Below, piece after piece: positions 1 through 6,874 of a DNA stretch of 13,382 nt (positions are counted from its first letter, which is position 1; each line of letters starts with the position of its first letter). The position numbers were made by a program, and so were the translations under genes. Source of the DNA: Pirellulaceae bacterium (GTDB taxonomy: Bacteria > Planctomycetota > Planctomycetia > Pirellulales > Pirellulaceae). Under the pieces are notes generated by a model. The model was given only the letters and a program-made list of their open reading frames with translations. It was not told the origin of the DNA and did not search any database. The stretch covers positions 1 to 13,382 of the forward strand of contig JABDKS010000403.1 in the NCBI GenBank assembly GCA_013002105.1, in the 5' to 3' direction.

Positions 1-409
1 ACCTGGACCACCGGAAGCGTTGTTCATCGAATCGCCCAGCTGCCGGTTGGCCTAGAAAGTGGGTCGAGATCCGATTCTCGGACAATTCAAACCGACACAG
101 TTGTTGGATCCGCTGCGACTGGGTCCAACCGCGTGTTCCACTGACCGCGCCGCTGAATGAAAAGCCACCGTGGAATTCCACACTTTGGTTTTCCGGGCAG
201 TGGATCTGCCATTTGTAGAAAGTATTGTCATCGGTTGGCACACGACGGATCGCGAATCGACTGGAATCATCGATACGGAGCGCACCGTGAATGGTTACGA
301 GCCGATCGTACCGAGCACGCAGCACAGTATGTTGTTTCTGTTGCCCAAAGAGCATCAGGGCGCCCACGATCGTAAGCGTCAACAAAATCAGATGCAGAAT
401 TTTTTTCAC
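1..409 (-). CDS. Unrecognised membrane-anchored protein, 3' end cut by window edge
   Basis: Read on the minus strand, a GTG at 409-407 opens a frame that stays open for 136 codons to the window edge. An in-frame TAA lies at 424-422, so 409 is the first possible start. The predicted N-terminus is two lysines followed by a strongly hydrophobic stretch at about residues 4-22 (ILHLILLTLTIVGALMLFG), which looks like a signal anchor or uncleaved signal peptide. The remainder is hydrophilic, with no internal membrane segment. I recognise no family motif, so the function is unknown. The next Met is codon 19, inside the hydrophobic segment, which makes it a poor start. No good Shine-Dalgarno site is visible. 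It is divergent from the spermidine-synthase-like gene and may share its control region. The frame is judged real because of its length, its membrane-anchor N-terminus and its fit with the divergent layout. Confidence 0.68.
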   Translation of the reverse strand, partial: MKKILHLILLTLTIVGALMLFGQQKQHTVLRARYDRLVTIHGALRIDDSSRFAIRRVPTDDNTFYKWQIHCPENQSVEFHGGFSFSGAVSGTRGWTQSQRIQQLCRFELSENRISTHFLGQPAAGRFDEQRFRWSR

Positions 410-473
410 GAAGGCTGCAGGTTAGAAATCACGCGGCATTGGCAACACGTCGTTTATTGTAGGCGCCTTTGCG

Positions 474-502
474 AACCGACGCGCGGTCACGACACGTCGG
501 TT
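474..502. promoter_or_regulatory. 8-bp inverted repeat in the divergent spacer
   Basis: The 101-base spacer between the two divergent starts holds the perfect inverted repeat aaccgacg (474-481) and cgtcggtt (495-502), with a 13-base loop. It ends 8 bases before the ATG at 511. A related half-site, acacgtcgtt, lies at 445-454. This could be an operator or a small hairpin over the translation start region. No convincing -35/-10 pair was found, and an 8-bp repeat can occur by chance. Confidence 0.25.
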
Positions 503-510
503 GCGGTAAC

Positions 511-1281
511 ATGGTTGCACCGGCGAGCTTCTCTGGCGCGTTCGGTAAGTACTCCCAACAGGCGGCTGAATCTGTGAGACCATCGAAATTCGAGATTCTT
601 GCCTACGAAGACACGTCGTTGGGTCCACTCTGTCTGCGTCGTCGAGAACTATTGTCGCAACCGGGAACGATTGTCACGGAAGTGACATTGAACCACGAGT
701 TCTTGATGAGCAGTTTCAACACGGATTCGGAGCGTGCGCTTTCCACTCGATCGGTGGAAATCCACGGTGGGAGTGAGCTCAAAACACTAGTGGGTGGTTT
801 TGGGTTGGGTTATACAGCCAGAGAATTGCTGAACCAATCACAGGTACGGTCAGTGGAGGTGATCGAGTTTTTGCCGCCAGTGATCGACTGGCTGCGAGAT
901 GGTTTGATTCCGTTGTCAGATGAATTGAATGCCGCTGAAAACTTGCGGATCACACTCGGAGACGTTTACGAATATTTGTGGGGCGCTGCGGAAACAAAGT
1001 TTGATTTGATTGTGATCGACGTCGATCATTCGCCCGGCGATCAGTTGGCCGAGGAGGAACACGCGTTTTATACGCGTGAAGGGTTGGGCCGTGCGAAAAC
1101 GCATTTGCGACCCGGCGGCGTATTGGCGGTATGGTCCTATGCCGAGAGCAGTTCGTTTTCGGACGCACTGCGCGACACTTTCTGCGACGTGCAATTGGAA
1201 CCGATATGTACGTTCAACTCGTTGGTGGGCCATGAGCAAACCGATTGGTTGTTTTTTGGACGCGACGACCCCGTGGAATAG
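511..1281 (+). CDS. Spermidine-synthase-fold (SAM-methyltransferase-like) protein
   Basis: 256 residues, cytoplasmic, no signal peptide. The Rossmann nucleotide loop is VGGFGLGYTA at about residues 94-103. It is followed by acidic VEVIEF at 115-120, the LGDVYEY motif at 149-155, and FDLIVIDVDHSP at 164-175, the usual order in the spermidine synthase/SAM-methyltransferase fold. True aminopropyltransferases carry a D-S-S-D-P type motif at the last position. Here it reads D170-V-D172-H-S-P, so spermidine synthesis is doubtful and the substrate is unknown. The start is uncertain: ATG 511 is used here, but GTG 574 (residue 22) has a purine-rich AGGCGG 8 bases upstream and lies just before the conserved-looking KFEILAYEDT block. 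TTG 469 is less likely. The UbiA gene follows 116 bases downstream on the same strand. That gap shows no clear terminator or promoter. Confidence 0.82.
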   Translation: MVAPASFSGAFGKYSQQAAESVRPSKFEILAYEDTSLGPLCLRRRELLSQPGTIVTEVTLNHEFLMSSFNTDSERALSTRSVEIHGGSELKTLVGGFGLGYTARELLNQSQVRSVEVIEFLPPVIDWLRDGLIPLSDELNAAENLRITLGDVYEYLWGAAETKFDLIVIDVDHSPGDQLAEEEHAFYTREGLGRAKTHLRPGGVLAVWSYAESSSFSDALRDTFCDVQLEPICTFNSLVGHEQTDWLFFGRDDPVE

Positions 1282-1385
1282 CGTGACCCGTTCACCATGT
1301 CGCGGCAAAGCCTCGACGACGCTGGTTCGTTACGTTGTAGCGATAAATCAATGAATGACTCATCGGCCAACATGACGGTTGCACC

Positions 1386-1390
1386 AAGGA
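1386..1390 (+). promoter_or_regulatory. Ribosome binding site that fixes the UbiA TTG start
   Basis: AAGGA lies 7 bases before TTG 1398. An in-frame TGA at 1356-1358 bars any distant upstream start, and the ATG codons at 1351, 1355 and 1372 are all out of frame. Confidence 0.6.
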
Positions 1391-1397
1391 TCCCAAT

Positions 1398-2255
1398 TTG
1401 TCCGCATTGAATCGTTTGCTTGAGACAATCAAGGTCGCGCGGCCGGGATTTTGGCCGACACATTATTGGTTCTACCTGTTGCCGTTCGCCGGCCGCGACA
1501 TGTTTTCCACGCCTGCCTTTTGGCTAGGCAGCATCTATGTCTGCTTTCCTTTGGGGCTGTTGCTTTATGGCTGGAACGATCTGGGGGATACTACGAGCGA
1601 TCAATACAATCCACGCAAGGATAGTTGGTTATTCGGAGCACTGCCTGACGCATCGTTGCGGCGACGACTACCGGCCATTATCGCGGCGGTTCAGATACCA
1701 TTTTTGATCATGTTCGTTGGATTGGCAGGCGCGAAGATGATTGGCTGGTTTGCTGCGGTCCTGTTTGTCAACGCGACCTACAACTACTGGGGCTTCAAAA
1801 AATTGCCGGTCTTGGATTTACTCAATCAGGTCGGTTATCTGCTGATATTCGTTCTGGCCAGTTGGCTCTGTGATGTACCACAGTTGAACACGGCGGCGAT
1901 GTTATTCAGCGGACTGTTTGCGATGCAAAGCCATCTGTTTGGTCAATTGATGGACATCGATGAAGACCGCATCGCGGGTCGGCATTCGACCGCCATCACG
2001 ATGGGCGTGCGACCGGCAAAATTGTTGCTTGTGGCGATCATGGTGACCGAAAGTGTCATCGCTTACTACCATTTTCAGTATGCCGTCGTAGCTGGTTTTA
2101 TGGCGCTCGGTGCGATTTTCTTTTTGATTGACGCGGCGTTGGGGCCGCAGCGGTATCCCGTCTGGTTTGCCCGTTGGTTCTTCATCGCCTGGAATTGCGT
2201 TGTGATCACATCGATGTACTTTGTGTGGCGATATGAAGTCTTTTTGACGTCCTGA
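1398..2255 (+). CDS. UbiA-family prenyltransferase
   Basis: 285 residues, integral membrane protein of the UbiA superfamily, which transfers polyprenyl groups from a diphosphate donor to an aromatic or other acceptor (quinones, haems, chlorophylls, lipids). The first Asp-rich motif is N60-D-L-G-D64-T-T-S-D68, matching the N-D-x-x-D-x-x-x-D that binds Mg-diphosphate. The second is D186-I-D-E-D190-R-I-A-G-R, followed by HSTAITMG, also typical. Several hydrophobic helices are evident, e.g. around residues 41-58, 92-108, 114-130, 142-158, 203-224 and the C-terminus. Length is normal for the family. Translation begins at TTG with AAGGA upstream. The acceptor cannot be told from the sequence. No quinone or haem biosynthesis gene is adjacent, and the spermidine-synthase-fold neighbour gives no clear clue. 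Confidence 0.9.
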   Translation: MSALNRLLETIKVARPGFWPTHYWFYLLPFAGRDMFSTPAFWLGSIYVCFPLGLLLYGWNDLGDTTSDQYNPRKDSWLFGALPDASLRRRLPAIIAAVQIPFLIMFVGLAGAKMIGWFAAVLFVNATYNYWGFKKLPVLDLLNQVGYLLIFVLASWLCDVPQLNTAAMLFSGLFAMQSHLFGQLMDIDEDRIAGRHSTAITMGVRPAKLLLVAIMVTESVIAYYHFQYAVVAGFMALGAIFFLIDAALGPQRYPVWFARWFFIAWNCVVITSMYFVWRYEVFLTS

Positions 2256-2313
2256 TGTTGACGGGCGAAAAGGTTTCCGTCGCGTTAGAATGAAGTGTTG
2301 AAAAGTTTGTCTG

Positions 2314-2332
2314 AGTCGTTGAATCGACGACT
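2314..2332 (+). other. Small stem-loop upstream of the ceramidase-like gene
   Basis: agtcgt (2314-2319) and acgact (2327-2332) form a perfect 6-bp stem with a 7-base loop, 31 bases before ATG 2364. There is no T-run. It lies in the 108-base gap after the UbiA gene, which may hold a leader. The short stem could be chance. Confidence 0.2.
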
Positions 2333-2363
2333 TGGGTGTGATTCATTCTCGAAAGGTGTTGGG

Positions 2364-3821
2364 ATGCTAGGCCGATCTGATGTTTTAAGATTGATGTGGA
2401 TTGGTTGCTTGGTGATTCCGATGTCACCGGCGTTGGCCGACGACGCGGGAGCGAGCGATCGTGCTGCCGGACCGCAAGCTGGCAAGGTTTTGCGTGCCGG
2501 CGCGGCGGTTGCTGATATTACGCCGCCGTTGGGTGAGGAGGTTGTGGGCGGTTTCGCTCCATTTCCAGCGACGGAGATTCACGATCGTTTGCACGCGCGC
2601 TGTTTGATTCTGGATAATGGCGAAACGACGATCGGGTTTGTGATTTGCGACAACCTGGGTATACCGCATGACGTTTTTGATGCAGCTCGTGAACAGATTG
2701 CGGCGCAAAGCAAGCTTCCCGTTGAGAATCTGTTGATGGCGGCGACTCACACGCATTCGTCGTGTCGAGCGTCGACGGGAAAGTATCGGCCGATTTTGAT
2801 AAGTGGAATTGTCGATGCCGTGATAGAAGCGTTCGCGAATTTGCAGCCTGCGAAAATTGCCTGGGGAGGAATCGATGAGCCATCCGAAGTGTTCAATCGA
2901 CGTTGGTACGTGAAAGACCCCAAGCATCGGACCAATCCGTTTGGTGGCATCGACACCGTGCGAATGAATCCGCCTCGGGGTAATCCGTCCTTGCTGGAAC
3001 CGGCCGGTCCGGTTGATCCAGAAATCTCGTTTATCAGCGTGCAGTCCATCAGTGGTCGACCCATCGCGCTACTGGCAAACTACTCGTTGCACTACGTTGG
3101 CGGCGTGAACAAGGGTGATGTGTCGGCCGATTATTTTGGAATCTTTGCCAATCAAATCGGATCGATGATCGGCGCCACGCCCAACGACAAGTTTGTCGGC
3201 ATGTTGTGTAACGGGACAAGTGGTGATGTGAATAACATCAATTTTCGAATCAGTTCACGCGAGCAATCGCAGGTCTATGCGAAATACGAAAAAATGACCG
3301 AGGTGGCGAATAAGGTTGCCAGTCGAGTCGCCCAGGCACATCAGGAGTTGAAGTTTCAAGATTGGGTTCCCCTTGGGTCACGTCGCAGCGAGTTGAAGAT
3401 GAAGATGCGGAAACCCGACCAGCAACTGCGGGAGTATTTTGAAAACGTGATGGCACAAGACGAGGACGCACCGCGCCATCATCGATACGAGCGAACCTAC
3501 GCGGCGCGAGTGCAGCGATTGCAGGAGGGCCCCGACGAGATCATGATCCCATTGCAGGCGATGCGGATTGGGGACTTAGGTGTCGCGGCGATCCCGTTCG
3601 AGGTGTTCACAGAAATCGGTCTGGAGATCAAAGTTCGGGCGCCACTGGACGATGTATTTACAATTGAATTGGCAAATGACTCGCGAGGTTACTTGCCGAC
3701 ACCGCGGCAGCATAAGCTCGGGGGGTACGAAACCTGGATGGGGACCAGTCGAGTGCAATTGGATGCGTCGGAGTTGATCGTGGATGAAATTATCTCGCTG
3801 ATGGAATCATTGCACGACTGA
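2364..3821 (+). CDS. Secreted neutral/alkaline ceramidase N-domain protein
   Basis: 485 residues. A signal peptide (LRLMWIGCLVIPMSPALA, about residues 8-25) predicts export. The body matches the N-terminal domain of neutral/alkaline non-lysosomal ceramidases: AGAAVADITPP at 45-55, EIHDRLHARC at 71-80, zinc-type ATHTHSS at 127-133, and YSLHYVGG at 240-247. The block NGTSGDVNN spans 283-291, where bona fide ceramidases have GDVSPN with the nucleophilic Ser. That Ser is Asn here (N290), so amide hydrolysis of ceramide is uncertain. The protein is shorter than typical ceramidases and appears to lack their C-terminal immunoglobulin-like domain. Start: ATG 2364 is chosen for its position before the signal peptide and GAAAGG 8 bases upstream. 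The in-frame GTG 2295 would add 23 residues before the signal. The substrate is unknown, perhaps a lipid or another amide/ester. Confidence 0.88.
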   Translation: MLGRSDVLRLMWIGCLVIPMSPALADDAGASDRAAGPQAGKVLRAGAAVADITPPLGEEVVGGFAPFPATEIHDRLHARCLILDNGETTIGFVICDNLGIPHDVFDAAREQIAAQSKLPVENLLMAATHTHSSCRASTGKYRPILISGIVDAVIEAFANLQPAKIAWGGIDEPSEVFNRRWYVKDPKHRTNPFGGIDTVRMNPPRGNPSLLEPAGPVDPEISFISVQSISGRPIALLANYSLHYVGGVNKGDVSADYFGIFANQIGSMIGATPNDKFVGMLCNGTSGDVNNINFRISSREQSQVYAKYEKMTEVANKVASRVAQAHQELKFQDWVPLGSRRSELKMKMRKPDQQLREYFENVMAQDEDAPRHHRYERTYAARVQRLQEGPDEIMIPLQAMRIGDLGVAAIPFEVFTEIGLEIKVRAPLDDVFTIELANDSRGYLPTPRQHKLGGYETWMGTSRVQLDASELIVDEIISLMESLHD

Positions 3822-4026
3822 ACGGTGCAGGGTCGCGTTTGGCGGAGACACTGCGAACACGATTGGTATTGACCCTCTGAGACGGGGCGGTCGTGCTGCT
3901 TGTCCCCCATTGAAAGTGTTGATTTTTCGCTTTTTGCACCAGCGATCGTCGTTATCGTTTTGCAAGGGAGGCAGCTTTCGACGATATTCGTTCCTACATC
4001 ATTGAGCGTTTCCCAAGATTATTTGC

Positions 4027-4030
4027 AGGA
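4027..4030 (+). promoter_or_regulatory. Ribosome binding site favouring GTG 4037
   Basis: AGGA at 4027-4030 abuts the possible TTG start at 4031, which is too close to serve it. It lies 6 bases before GTG 4037, so GTG is the better start. Confidence 0.5.
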
Positions 4031-4036
4031 TTGACC

Positions 4037-5290
4037 GTGAGCGAGACCATCGATTTTACAGATCGTGACGATATCGAAGGAGAAACAGAAGCTGCGCCGC
4101 CGGAATTGTATGCGGCGAACTTAGTGGAGTGGGCCATTGATCGTTATGCCAGTGATTTGTTCGTAAGTGATGCCGAACACTGCGTGGTGGTATCGGTACG
4201 ACGATTGGGAAAAATCGAAGTGGTCCGTCGGCTAGCTCGCAACTACGGTCGCCGGTTGCAGGGGCACCTGCGCGTCTTGGCAGGCGCGGATGCGGGAGAA
4301 ACGATTCGTCCCTCCGATGGCCGCGCTGTCATGCATATTCCCAGCGGCCGCGACATCGATATGCGACTGAGTTCTATTCCGACGTTGTTTGGACAAGACA
4401 TCGCAATTCGGCTGTTTGATCCAGGCGATGGGTCCAGGTCCTTGGAAACGCTTGGCCTGGATCGTCATGAAATGAGCGCGGTGGACCATCTGTTAGATTT
4501 GTCGGCGGGGCTCGTGTTATTGACGGGTCCGACCGCGAGCGGCAAATCCAGCACGCTGTACGCAATGCTTGAGCGGATGAATGACGGGACCCGAAAAATT
4601 CATACGCTGGAGGATCCAATCGAGCATGCGCTGGAGAATGTGATTCAGACGCAGGTCAACTTGCGTGCCGGGCTGGACTTTGCAGATCTCTTGTCGGTTG
4701 TGCTTCGGCACAGTCCTGACGTCATTATGATTGGCGAAATTCGGGATGCACGCACTGCAGCGACGGCGGTTCGCGCCGGGGCGAGTGGTCAGTTGGTTTT
4801 GGCCACCGTTCATGCCAAATCGGCTGCCGAGGCGGTCGATTCGATGTTGCACTATCAAACCAACCCAAAATTCTTGGCCAGTGCGTTGATTGGCGTGATC
4901 AATCAGCGGCTGGTACGAAAACTTTGTTCGAATTGTCGTCAGCCTTTGGAATTGGATCAACCTGTGCCGATGCCCGAGCACATTGCCTATCGGCTCGATG
5001 GTCGCCAGCCCACGTTGTACAAGCCGGTGGGATGCCAAGAGTGTTTCAAAGACGGTTTTCAAGATCTGACTTGTATGCCAGAAATCATGGTCGTCAATCG
5101 AGAGCTTTCCGAGGCGATTTCGCACGGCGCGTCCTCTTACGAATTGGAAGCTCTGGCGCGGCAACATGGCATGCTGACGCTGGGCGACAGCGCGATGATC
5201 CGCGCACTATCGGGAGTTACGACGCCACAAGAAGCGAATCGTCAAGTGTTCAGCTCTGAACTGGCCGAACTCTCGGGCCTCTATCACTAA
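4037..5290 (+). CDS. GspE/PulE/PilB-type secretion ATPase, short and solitary
   Basis: 417 residues, cytoplasmic. Proteins of this family power type II secretion or type IV pilus assembly. Walker A is GPTASGKSS (about 164-172), the Asp box lies around THTLEDPIEH-like HTLEDPIEHA (189-198), Walker B is DVIMIGEIRD (228-237), and the His box is ATVHAKSA (His 259). Two Cys pairs, LCSNC (297/300) and GCQEC (333/336), match the zinc loop of GspE/PilB and exclude PilT, which lacks it. The N-terminal N1 domain of full-length GspE/PilB is missing. The N2 region is diverged: ASDLFVS replaces the usual A-S-D-I-H-x-E, and RRLGKIE stands where R-x-D-G is typical. The segment LAGADAGETIRPSDGRA still follows the family pattern. 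No pilin, GspD, GspF or PilM gene is adjacent. The 215-base gap upstream suggests its own promoter, though none is clear. The 3' end faces a convergent gene. Confidence 0.92.
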   Translation: MSETIDFTDRDDIEGETEAAPPELYAANLVEWAIDRYASDLFVSDAEHCVVVSVRRLGKIEVVRRLARNYGRRLQGHLRVLAGADAGETIRPSDGRAVMHIPSGRDIDMRLSSIPTLFGQDIAIRLFDPGDGSRSLETLGLDRHEMSAVDHLLDLSAGLVLLTGPTASGKSSTLYAMLERMNDGTRKIHTLEDPIEHALENVIQTQVNLRAGLDFADLLSVVLRHSPDVIMIGEIRDARTAATAVRAGASGQLVLATVHAKSAAEAVDSMLHYQTNPKFLASALIGVINQRLVRKLCSNCRQPLELDQPVPMPEHIAYRLDGRQPTLYKPVGCQECFKDGFQDLTCMPEIMVVNRELSEAISHGASSYELEALARQHGMLTLGDSAMIRALSGVTTPQEANRQVFSSELAELSGLYH

Positions 5291-5322
5291 CGGGTGGCGG
5301 CCCCACGATCGATCGCTACCCG
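5291..5322. terminator. Possible bidirectional hairpin terminator between convergent genes
   Basis: cgggtggcg (5291-5299) pairs with cgctacccg (5314-5322): a 9-bp GC-rich stem with one G-U pair and a 14-base loop. It starts directly after the TAA of the ATPase gene and lies 51 bases from the stop of the opposing gene. No T-tract follows on either strand, so it is not a textbook intrinsic terminator. Confidence 0.42.
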
Positions 5323-5373
5323 AGTCTGCGCACGCATTGGTTGCGGCAAAATACGAGAATTTCCGCTCGCTGA

Positions 5374-6855
5374 TCATTCACTGGGAACGTAATTGAGCGT
5401 GTAATAAGCTTCGGCGTGCAGCAGCGGCGTGTCGGTTGCGGAGCGAACACCATCCGCATGCAGTTCGTGAACGTGTCCCACTTGCAGGCCATCAACGTAC
5501 AACCGTACGCTTTTTCGATCGGAGCCGGCGACTGCTCGTGTGATCGCCGGTGCGGTGTGGTCGACTTCGGGGCTGCCGTATGACGATTGGTAAATGTAGG
5601 TGTACGTGCTCAGTTCGTACGAGTCGGCGTTCTCCACCGACTTTTTGTCGACAGGTTTGGTAAACGTTAATTCAAACCCGTCTGGCATGGCACGCATCTC
5701 ATGAATTTCAAAGGGAACCTTGCCGGTCCAATCAACGCGTTCGACAGCGAAAGGTTCTCTGCCACGCGATCCCCAGCCGCGGTTCGTTCCACCGACAAAC
5801 AGTTTGCCGTTGGGTGTGAACTCCAAACCCAGCGATCCGCTGTCGAATCCTTCTAGGAATGGAAAGCAAGCACCTTGGTAATGACCGTTGACCTTTTCTA
5901 AGTAACATCGCATGACCGTGCTGTAGGACTGATCGGTCACGAACATTTGGTTTACAAACGGTCCAAATTTCCCACCGGTGGTATCACAGGCCACGCCGGC
6001 GGCCGACTTGCCCATTTTGTTGTACGGAAACAGGATGGCTGGAGGTTCGAATTTGGGCAGTCGCTCCGCTTCGGTCATGATCCGACTGCCGCTGGTTGGT
6101 TCGTCAGGTTGCTTGCCCATGAACGATTCGGCTAACGAATACCATTGCATCCCGCCGGGATGGCCAACGAACTTGCCATCGACCAGATGTTTCAGCGAGC
6201 ATGTTCCATTCCACGGTCCCTGATTGTCCGTGTAAAACATGTCACCGAGGTGATTGGCACCGATTCCACCGGGTGACCGTACACCGCTGCAAGTGGGAAT
6301 CAGTTTACCGTCGGCCGTGACTCGCACGCACCAGCCTCGATAGGGGACCTTGCTGGAAAAAGATCCGGTCAAACAGAGCACGACCCAAATGTCACCGTTC
6401 TTGTCAAATTTGGATCCAAACGCGTACTCGTGGTAATCACCTGAGATTTCCCAACCGTCGTTGACGATTTCGAAGTCGTCGGCCTGTCCATCGCCATCGG
6501 TATCGCGCATTCGTGTCACATCGGATCGCTGCGTTGTATAAAGCCATCCATCTCGCTGGGCCAGCGTCAGCGTTTCGTGCAATCCATGTGCAAACCGTTG
6601 GAACTGCGACGGGCTGACTGTCTTGGCAAAGGGATCGTGGATCATCCAGATCTCGCCGCGTCGCGAGCAGACCGCCATCTTGCCATCGGGCATCAACTGA
6701 AATCCGCTGGCTTCCAAAACCACGCCTTCAGGCGTTTGAAAGGTCGTAATGGGATAATAGTCAGCTTCGCTGGGCGTTTGCTGCGCATCGGCGGTCGCAA
6801 CCATCGCGGTGGCCAAGAGGGCGATACAAAGAATCGGTTTCATGCTCTTCATCAT
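5374..6855 (-). CDS. Exported beta-propeller protein, soluble-dehydrogenase-like
   Basis: 493 residues. A signal peptide ([20 protein letters not shown], residues 5-24) predicts export. The body reads as a six-bladed-type propeller like those of PQQ-dependent sugar dehydrogenases and planctomycete membrane-bound-dehydrogenase proteins: [17 protein letters not shown] (54-70), a calcium-loop-like [10 protein letters not shown] (118-127), DKNGDIW (151-157), [20 protein letters not shown], and [17 protein letters not shown]. The C-terminal roughly 100 residues (from [20 protein letters not shown]) look like an Ig-like/SbsA-type beta domain. There is no CxxCH haem motif, although relatives often carry a cytochrome domain. 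The gene upstream, 19 bases away on the same strand, carries five haem sites and could be its electron partner. I cannot confirm PQQ binding or the substrate. Starts at 6855, 6852 or 6843 all keep the signal peptide; no strong ribosome site chooses between them. Confidence 0.85.
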   Translation of the reverse strand: MMKSMKPILCIALLATAMVATADAQQTPSEADYYPITTFQTPEGVVLEASGFQLMPDGKMAVCSRRGEIWMIHDPFAKTVSPSQFQRFAHGLHETLTLAQRDGWLYTTQRSDVTRMRDTDGDGQADDFEIVNDGWEISGDYHEYAFGSKFDKNGDIWVVLCLTGSFSSKVPYRGWCVRVTADGKLIPTCSGVRSPGGIGANHLGDMFYTDNQGPWNGTCSLKHLVDGKFVGHPGGMQWYSLAESFMGKQPDEPTSGSRIMTEAERLPKFEPPAILFPYNKMGKSAAGVACDTTGGKFGPFVNQMFVTDQSYSTVMRCYLEKVNGHYQGACFPFLEGFDSGSLGLEFTPNGKLFVGGTNRGWGSRGREPFAVERVDWTGKVPFEIHEMRAMPDGFELTFTKPVDKKSVENADSYELSTYTYIYQSSYGSPEVDHTAPAITRAVAGSDRKSVRLYVDGLQVGHVHELHADGVRSATDTPLLHAEAYYTLNYVPSE

Positions 6856-6874
6856 TTCAGTGTGGCGGCGTTGT

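Noticed and set aside
170..577. 135-codon plus-strand frame at the left edge
   Set aside because: Overlaps the better supported minus-strand membrane gene and the next gene's start; the His/Arg-rich product has no recognisable feature.
2258..2291. Possible promoter TTGACG ... TAGAAT before the ceramidase-like gene
   Set aside because: Spacing is 22 bases, too long for a sigma-70 promoter.
3945..3985. Inverted repeat atcgtcg / cgacgat before the ATPase gene
   Set aside because: Only 7 bp with a 27-base loop; likely by chance.
4517..5167. 216-codon open frame on the minus strand under the ATPase gene
   Set aside because: Lies wholly opposite the Walker and zinc motifs of a clear gene; composition is that of a shadow, rich in Arg, Gln and His with no motif.
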